Origin: Novosphingobium sp. UBA1948
Lineage (GTDB): Bacteria; Pseudomonadota; Alphaproteobacteria; Sphingomonadales; Sphingomonadaceae
Direction: 5' to 3'
Length of the DNA stretch: 10,143 nt
NCBI GenBank assembly: GCA_002336765.1
Contig: DDES01000173.1
Location: forward strand, 1 to 10,143
Part shown: in pieces, positions 6,465 to 10,143 of the stretch
How the letters are laid out: the number at the start of each line of letters is the position of its first letter
Position numbering within the stretch: position 1 is the first letter of the stretch
Position numbers and translations under genes: made by a program
The notes under the pieces: model-generated
The model's database searches: none
What the model was told of the DNA's origin: nothing
What the model saw: only the letters and a program-made list of their open reading frames with translations

Positions 6465-6524
6465 CAGAGCTACCCACGCCCGCCAAGCAAAAGGTTAACG
6501 CCACAAACTCTTGAAAAACAAGAT

Positions 6525-7025
6525 TTACCCTGCGATGGCGGGGCCAATCACCGCAGCCAGAGCCTCGATTCCCGCCGCATCCTGCGAGTCGAAACGCGCT
6601 TTGGCCGGACTGTCGAGGTCGATCACCGCCACCACACGGCCCGCCACCACCACCGGCACCACCAATTCCGAGGCGCTGGCCGCATCGCAGGCGATATGGC
6701 CGGGGAAGGCGTGGACATCGTCCACCAGTTGCGTGGTGCCCGAAGCCGCCGCCGCGCCGCACACGCCCTGAACGCGGCCCGCGCCAAACGGAATGCGGAT
6801 ACAGGCTGGTTTGCCGATGAAGGGGCCCAGTACCAGTTCATCCCCCACCACACGATAGAAGCCGGCCCAGTTGAGATCGGGCAGGAATTGCCACATCAGT
6901 GCCGCTACATTGGCCATATTGGCCACAGCGTCGCTCTCGCCAGCCACCAGCGCAGCGGCGGATTCGCGCAATTCCCGATAGGTTTCGACTTTGGGTGCGG
7001 CGGGGTCTGGGCGGAAATCGAACAT
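6525..7025 (-). CDS. msrC: Free methionine-(R)-sulfoxide reductase (GAF-domain fRMsr)
   Basis: This enzyme reduces free methionine-R-sulfoxide to methionine, a repair step after oxidative damage, in the cytoplasm with thioredoxin as the usual reductant. The 166-residue protein is a single GAF domain of the YebR/MsrC type. The three cysteines of the family are all present: Cys75 in GKPACIRIPFG, Cys89 in GVCG and Cys113 in GHIACDAAS. VHAFPGHIACDAAS and VIDLDSP are near-diagnostic. Compared with the E. coli sequence as I remember it, the stretch between the first two cysteines is about three or four residues longer (GAGRVQGVCG). The ATG at 7025 gives the normal family N-terminus; the ribosome site is weak. 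It is divergent from the sugar dehydrogenase across 86 bp. Only a weak 5-bp hairpin (6509-6523) follows the stop. Confidence 0.92.
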   Translation of the reverse strand: MFDFRPDPAAPKVETYRELRESAAALVAGESDAVANMANVAALMWQFLPDLNWAGFYRVVGDELVLGPFIGKPACIRIPFGAGRVQGVCGAAAASGTTQLVDDVHAFPGHIACDAASASELVVPVVVAGRVVAVIDLDSPAKARFDSQDAAGIEALAAVIGPAIAG

Positions 7026-7074
7026 GGCTTTCGTCTAGTCTCTCCGCGCGGCGCTGCCAATGTGTGATGTGATC

Positions 7075-7103
7075 TTGTGGCCCGCGTCCCAAGCGCCTAA
7101 ACC
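7075..7103 (+). promoter_or_regulatory. Weak promoter candidate for the sugar dehydrogenase
   Basis: TTGTGG (7075-7080) and TAAACC (7098-7103) are spaced by 17 nt in the 86-bp divergent gap. Each matches the sigma-70 type consensus at only 3 of 6 bases. Transcription would start at about 7110, giving a leaderless or nearly leaderless mRNA, which fits the absence of a Shine-Dalgarno before the ATG at 7112. Confidence 0.25.
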
Positions 7104-7111
7104 CTGCGCCC

Positions 7112-8587
7112 ATGAGCTTCCTCCGCAAATCGCTGATCGCCCTTGGTGCCACCGCTCTTATTGGCGGGGGTGTCTATGCCTATATCGCCCACGGCAACCC
7201 GTCCGACCTGCCGATCGAGCAGATGGAAGGTCGCCACCCCAAGCTCGTCGATCCCCAGCCCGAGACGTTCCCCAGCGTCAGTCTGATGGAAACCGTCGGC
7301 TGGGCGGCAGGCGAGGCGCCTAAAGCGGCGCAGGGCCTGACCGTCACCCGCTTTGCCGAGGGGCTGAAGCACCCGCGCACCATGCTGACCCTGCCCAATG
7401 GCGACATTCTGGTGGCGGAGACGGGGGCGCCTCCGGGCAATGATCCGGGTGGCGTAACGGGCTTTTTCCAGCGCATCTTCCTCGGTTTCGTCGGCGCGGA
7501 CGAGCCCAGCGCCAACCGCATTGCCCTGCTGCGCGACAGTAAGGGCACGGGCGCGGCTGACCAACGCTTTGTGCTCAAGGATGGCCTGTCCTCACCCTCG
7601 GGCCTCGCCTATGCCAATGGCAAGCTCTACATTGCCAACCACGATGCGGTGCTCGCCTTCGATTTCCAGCCGGGCCAGACCAGCCTCACCGCCCAGCCCA
7701 AGAAGCTCCTCGACCTGCAACCGGCCGGCAACCACTGGATGCGCAACCTGCTGGTCAGCCCCGATGGCAAGAAGCTCTATGTGGCGGTCGGTTCGGCCTC
7801 GAACATCGGCGAACGCGGGCCGGAGGCCGAGCAGGGCCGCGCGCTGATCTATGAAATCGACCTGGCCAGCGGGTCGCGCCGCCAATATGCCGCCGGTATG
7901 CGCAACACCAATGGCATGGGCTGGAACCCATCGACCGGCGAACTGTGGGCGGTGGTCAACGAACGCGACCAGCTTGGCCCCGATCTGGTGCCCGATTATC
8001 TGACCAATGTGCCGGTGGGCGCGCATTATGGCTGGCCGTGGTTCTATTGGGGCAAGAACGAGGATCTGCGCGTCTATGACAAGACGCCGCAGTATCAGGT
8101 GCCCGAATTCCTGATCGACTATGTGCGCAAGCCTGAATACGCGCTGGGGCCGCATGTGGCGCCGCTGGGTCTGGCCTTTGCCAATGGCGGCGGGCGGCTG
8201 GGCGGATCTTACGCCAATGGCGTCTTTATCGCGCGGCATGGTTCGTGGAACCGCAAGCCTGCCGTGGGCTATGATGTGGTCTTCGTTCGCTTTGACGAGC
8301 ATGGCAATCCGCAGGGCCTGCCCCAGCCGGTGCTGACCGGCTTCCTCACCGGCAAGGGCGATACGCATGGCCGCCCGACTTGGGTGGGCTTTGCCGGTGA
8401 TGGCGCGCTGCTGGTGTCGGACGATACGGCGGGAATCATCTGGCGCGTGATCGCACCAGGGGCTGCGCCTGCGCCTGCGCCCAAGGCTGTGGAAACGACC
8501 CATATGCCACCCCAGCGCGACCTCACCAGCGATCCCGAATTGCAATACCGGATCAAGTTCAAGCAGGATCAGGTGGTCAAGCAGTAG
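7112..8587 (+). CDS. PQQ-dependent sugar (L-sorbosone-type) dehydrogenase, membrane-anchored
   Basis: The 491-residue protein is predicted to oxidise a sugar or aldose-type substrate in the periplasm with pyrroloquinoline quinone, passing electrons to the respiratory chain. Residues 5-25 form a single hydrophobic segment (SLIALGATALIGGGVYAYIA after basic RK) without a clear cleavage site, so it is probably an N-terminal anchor. The rest, from about residue 75, fits the six-bladed beta-propeller of the GdhB/YliI/sorbosone dehydrogenase superfamily. Relevant segments are FAEGLKHPRTMLTLPNGDILVAETG, GNHWMRN (206-212), VAVGSASNIGERG and RHGSWNR (375-381). The C-terminal 35 residues after an Ala-Pro linker are extra. 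No PQQ-synthesis genes are nearby, and the true substrate cannot be told. No ribosome site precedes the ATG. It is convergent with the ATPase gene. Confidence 0.88.
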   Translation: MSFLRKSLIALGATALIGGGVYAYIAHGNPSDLPIEQMEGRHPKLVDPQPETFPSVSLMETVGWAAGEAPKAAQGLTVTRFAEGLKHPRTMLTLPNGDILVAETGAPPGNDPGGVTGFFQRIFLGFVGADEPSANRIALLRDSKGTGAADQRFVLKDGLSSPSGLAYANGKLYIANHDAVLAFDFQPGQTSLTAQPKKLLDLQPAGNHWMRNLLVSPDGKKLYVAVGSASNIGERGPEAEQGRALIYEIDLASGSRRQYAAGMRNTNGMGWNPSTGELWAVVNERDQLGPDLVPDYLTNVPVGAHYGWPWFYWGKNEDLRVYDKTPQYQVPEFLIDYVRKPEYALGPHVAPLGLAFANGGGRLGGSYANGVFIARHGSWNRKPAVGYDVVFVRFDEHGNPQGLPQPVLTGFLTGKGDTHGRPTWVGFAGDGALLVSDDTAGIIWRVIAPGAAPAPAPKAVETTHMPPQRDLTSDPELQYRIKFKQDQVVKQ

Positions 8588-8602
8588 GGTTTTCGGGGGT
8601 TT

Positions 8603-8644
8603 TGCCTCCGATGGGTTAAGGGCGTTACACCCTTAACAATCCCC
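8603..8644 (+). repeat. Structured repeat, copy 1
   Basis: The copy begins TGCCTCCG (8603-8610), then GGG, then the hairpin arms GTTAAGGG (8615-8622) and CCCTTAAC (8630-8637) around a 7-nt loop, and ends AATCCCC. It aligns with copy 3 on the opposite strand over about 40 bases with one indel in the loop. It lies 15 nt after the dehydrogenase stop and could terminate it, though no T tract follows the stem. Confidence 0.65.
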
Positions 8645-8662
8645 ATAATGTCTGTGTGGTGC

Positions 8663-8703
8663 CAAGGTTTCACCCTTGCGCGACGTTTCACCGCCGGAGG
8701 CTT
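8663..8703 (-). repeat. Structured repeat, diverged copy 2
   Basis: Read on the - strand it has the same head, GCCTCCGGCGG (8691-8701), followed by about 11 extra bases and a short stem (CAAGG 8663-8667 with CCTTG 8674-8678 on the + strand). It is a weaker match to copies 1 and 3 and may be a rearranged or partial copy. Confidence 0.4.
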
Positions 8704-8718
8704 TTATTGCCTGCGGCG
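8692..8718. repeat. Inverted repeat, GC-rich hairpin
   Basis: CGCCGGAGGC (8692-8701) pairs with GCCTGCGGCG (8709-8718), nine of ten positions matching with one G·G mismatch, around the loop TTTTATT. It shares its left arm with the head of repeat copy 2. Confidence 0.6.
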
Positions 8719-8763
8719 CTTCCAACTCGCGCATGGTTTTACTGGCACGCCACGCAAATTGAA

Positions 8764-8803
8764 GGGATTGCAAAGGGTGATGACCCTTTGCCCGCCGGAG
8801 GCA
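8764..8803 (-). repeat. Structured repeat, copy 3 (inverted relative to copy 1)
   Basis: On the - strand it reads TGCCTCCGGCGGG, then a hairpin, then CAATCCC. The hairpin is the perfect 9-bp stem 8770-8778 with 8783-8791 and a 4-nt loop. Relative to copy 1 the stem changes at two neighbouring positions, and both changes are compensated on the other arm. It lies just past the 3' end of the ATPase gene. Confidence 0.65.
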
Positions 8804-8820
8804 CCTTTCCTGAAAAACAA

Positions 8821-9648
8821 TCAAACCCGCCGACCGGCACGCCCCGCCAGTTCCTGCACATAGTGCCACGCGATACGACCCGAGCGGCTGCCGCGGCGCT
8901 TGCTCCATTCGAGCGCGTCATGCGGTTCGAAATCCAGCCCGAGCGTTTGGGCATAGCCACTGATGATGGCGAGAAAATCGTCCTGCGAGCAGGCGTGGAA
9001 GCCGACCGACAGGCCAAAGCGGTCGGCCAGCGCCAGCTTGTCGTCCACCACATCGCGCGGGTTGATGGGGTCATCCTGCTCGCCCAGCGAGCGGCCGACG
9101 ATGGCGCGGCGGTTGGAGGTGACGGCGAGGCGGACATTGGCGGGGCGGGCTTCCACGCCGCCTTCCAGCCACGAGCGCAAGGCGCGCGGGCCGGACAGGT
9201 CGCCATCCTCGAAGCCGAGATCGTCGATGAACACGAGGAAATGGCGCGCAACGCCGCCCAGCAGCGTGAAGAGATGCGCGAGAGTGGGCAGCGCGTCGGG
9301 CGCAACCTGCACCAGCGCGATGCTGGCAGGATCGGCGTTTTGGGCAGCCAGCACGCTGGCGCGGGTCAGCGCTGATTTGCCCATGCCGCGCGATCCCCAC
9401 AGCAGCATGTCATGCGCGGCATGGCCCGCGGCGAGGCGTGCGACATTGGCCGCCACGACTTCCTTCTGCTGGTCGATGCCGTGCAGCAGATCGAGCGAGG
9501 GGGCATCAAGCCGCGCCACGCCGCGCGCGCTGCGCCCGTCCCACACATAGGCGGGATGGTCGAGCCATGCCGCGGGTGCGGGCGGTGGCGGTGCGAGACG
9601 CTCCAGAGCATCGGCAATACGCGCGAGGGGATCACCCTGATCGGCCAT
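8821..9648 (-). CDS. DUF815-family AAA+-type ATPase
   Basis: The 275-residue P-loop ATPase is of the DUF815 family, widespread in proteobacteria with no settled function that I know. Features in order: a Pro/Ala-rich N-terminal part (about 1-28), a LHGIDQQKEVVAANVARLAAG segment (55-75) typical of the family, Walker A GSRGMGKS (85-92), Walker B FLVFIDDL (137-144), LEGGVEARPANVRLAVTSNRR with the sensor-1 region (161-181), and GRIAWHYVQEL near the end (258-268). No membrane segment is visible, so it is probably cytoplasmic. The ATG at 9648 has a good ribosome site, AAAAGGA, 8 nt upstream. It is divergent from the threonylcarbamoyl-AMP synthase gene across only 53 bp, so the two may share a regulatory region. 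Length and motifs look complete. Confidence 0.9.
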   Translation of the reverse strand: MADQGDPLARIADALERLAPPPPAPAAWLDHPAYVWDGRSARGVARLDAPSLDLLHGIDQQKEVVAANVARLAAGHAAHDMLLWGSRGMGKSALTRASVLAAQNADPASIALVQVAPDALPTLAHLFTLLGGVARHFLVFIDDLGFEDGDLSGPRALRSWLEGGVEARPANVRLAVTSNRRAIVGRSLGEQDDPINPRDVVDDKLALADRFGLSVGFHACSQDDFLAIISGYAQTLGLDFEPHDALEWSKRRGSRSGRIAWHYVQELAGRAGRRV

Positions 9649-9656
9649 GAGGAACG

Positions 9657-9663
9657 TCCTTTT
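9657..9663 (-). promoter_or_regulatory. Ribosome binding site of the DUF815 ATPase
   Basis: On the - strand AAAAGGA lies 8 nt before the ATG at 9648. It is one of the strongest Shine-Dalgarno matches in the window and fixes the start of that gene. Confidence 0.6.
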
Positions 9664-9701
9664 GCTTGGCTTTGCTGCACAAGGCCTATAGCGGGAAGGG
9701 C

Positions 9702-10143
9702 ATGACAGGCAAACCGGCCCCTCACACGGTTCTCACGGATGCGGCATCGCTGGCCCGCGCGGTGGCGGCTTTGCGCGCGGGGGAGATTGTCGCACTGCCC
9801 ACCGAGACGGTCTATGGGCTGGCGGCAAGGGCGGATAGCGAAGCGGCGGTGGCGGCGATCTATCGCGCCAAGGGGCGGCCCGATTTCAACCCGCTGATTG
9901 TGCATGTGCCGGATCTGGCGGGAGCCGAGGCGCTGGCGCTGGTGGATGATCGCGCGCGCGCGCTGGCGGCGGCATTCTGGCCGGGGCCTTTGACATTGGT
10001 ACTGCCGCGCCGCGCCGATTCGGGTCTGGCGGCGGCGGTGACGGCGGGCCTGCCCACGGTGGCGTTGCGTTGTCCCGCGCATCCGGTGATGCGGGCGGTG
10101 TTGCAGCAGTCTGGCCTGCCGCTCGCGGCGCCTTCGGCCAACC
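9702..10143 (+). CDS. L-threonylcarbamoyladenylate synthase (Sua5/YrdC family), 5' part
   Basis: This enzyme makes threonylcarbamoyl-AMP from threonine, bicarbonate and ATP, the first step of the t6A37 modification of ANN-decoding tRNAs in the cytoplasm. The first 147 residues are visible and the gene leaves the window before its stop. Family motifs are ALPTETVYGLAARA (31-44), KGRPDFNPLIVHV (57-69, the KxR motif), FWPGPLTLVLPRR (92-104) and APSAN (143-147, the SxN motif). It starts at an ATG with GGGA 5 nt upstream inside GGGAAGGG. Whether it has the extra C-terminal Sua5 domain or only the TsaC/YrdC core cannot be seen here, so I give no symbol. A TATAGC at 9687-9692 could be a -10 element, but no well-spaced -35 is seen. 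Confidence 0.93.
   Translation, partial: MTGKPAPHTVLTDAASLARAVAALRAGEIVALPTETVYGLAARADSEAAVAAIYRAKGRPDFNPLIVHVPDLAGAEALALVDDRARALAAAFWPGPLTLVLPRRADSGLAAAVTAGLPTVALRCPAHPVMRAVLQQSGLPLAAPSAN

Larger units (their letters stand above)
8588..8820. other. Hairpin-rich convergent intergenic region
   Basis: No convincing gene lies between the two convergent coding regions. The longer open frames crossing it are antisense extensions without a family-like protein. The gap holds four potential hairpins and three related copies of a short GCCTCCG-headed repeat, listed separately. It probably provides termination for both neighbours. Confidence 0.7.

Noticed and set aside
7592..8545. Open frame of 317 codons antisense to the sugar dehydrogenase
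   Set aside because: It is compositionally biased and fully contained opposite a coding region with clear propeller motifs.
8588..8820. A CRISPR array or transposon end, suggested by the repeats in the convergent gap
   Set aside because: Copies are inverted, irregularly spaced and only two to three in number, with no flanking target duplication, transposase or cas gene in view.
8656..9375. Open frame of 239 codons on the + strand across the repeat region and the ATPase
   Set aside because: Most of it is antisense to the DUF815 ATPase, and its first part is the hairpin repeats; it has no protein-like features.

Overview
The window is GC-rich and reads as chromosomal core DNA from an alphaproteobacterium. 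It is most likely a sphingomonad (Novosphingobium/Sphingomonas-like). The reasons are the gene order rho–small protein–mnmE–mnmG–rsmG–parA–parB, the protein sequences themselves, and a secreted protein of a type I associate with sphingomonads. The lineage is an inference from sequence character, not a database result.

Left part (1-5948, all + strand). The 3' end of rho is followed by a good intrinsic terminator. Next come a small conserved protein of unknown function (DUF6489-like) and mnmE, then mnmG, rsmG, parA and parB. The last four genes overlap stepwise by 4 bp (ATGA, GTGA, ATGA), so they look like one translationally coupled operon. MnmE and MnmG together modify the wobble uridine of tRNAs, RsmG methylates 16S rRNA, and ParA/ParB segregate the chromosome origin. 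Four parS centromere sites lie in the same 3.2 kb: one directly after the mnmE stop, one inside mnmE and two inside rsmG. The ParB source and its loading sites therefore sit together, and oriC is probably nearby, but it is not in this window.

Middle part (5973-8587). Two genes lie on the - strand: a small secreted protein of unknown function and a free methionine-(R)-sulfoxide reductase (GAF type, all three catalytic cysteines present). Divergent from them is a membrane-anchored PQQ-dependent sugar (sorbosone-like) dehydrogenase on the + strand.

Right part (8588-10143). A convergent gap of about 230 bp (8588-8820) is packed with hairpins. It holds two inverted copies, and a diverged third, of a short structured repeat; the stems of the two good copies differ by two compensated base pairs. 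Beyond it are a DUF815-family AAA+ ATPase on the - strand and, divergently, the 5' part of a Sua5/TsaC-type threonylcarbamoyl-AMP synthase, which runs off the window.

I see no CRISPR array, tRNA or rRNA gene, insertion sequence, prophage or defence system. The most notable non-gene signals are the parS cluster written into coding sequence and the covarying repeat pair. I do not see a whole new system.
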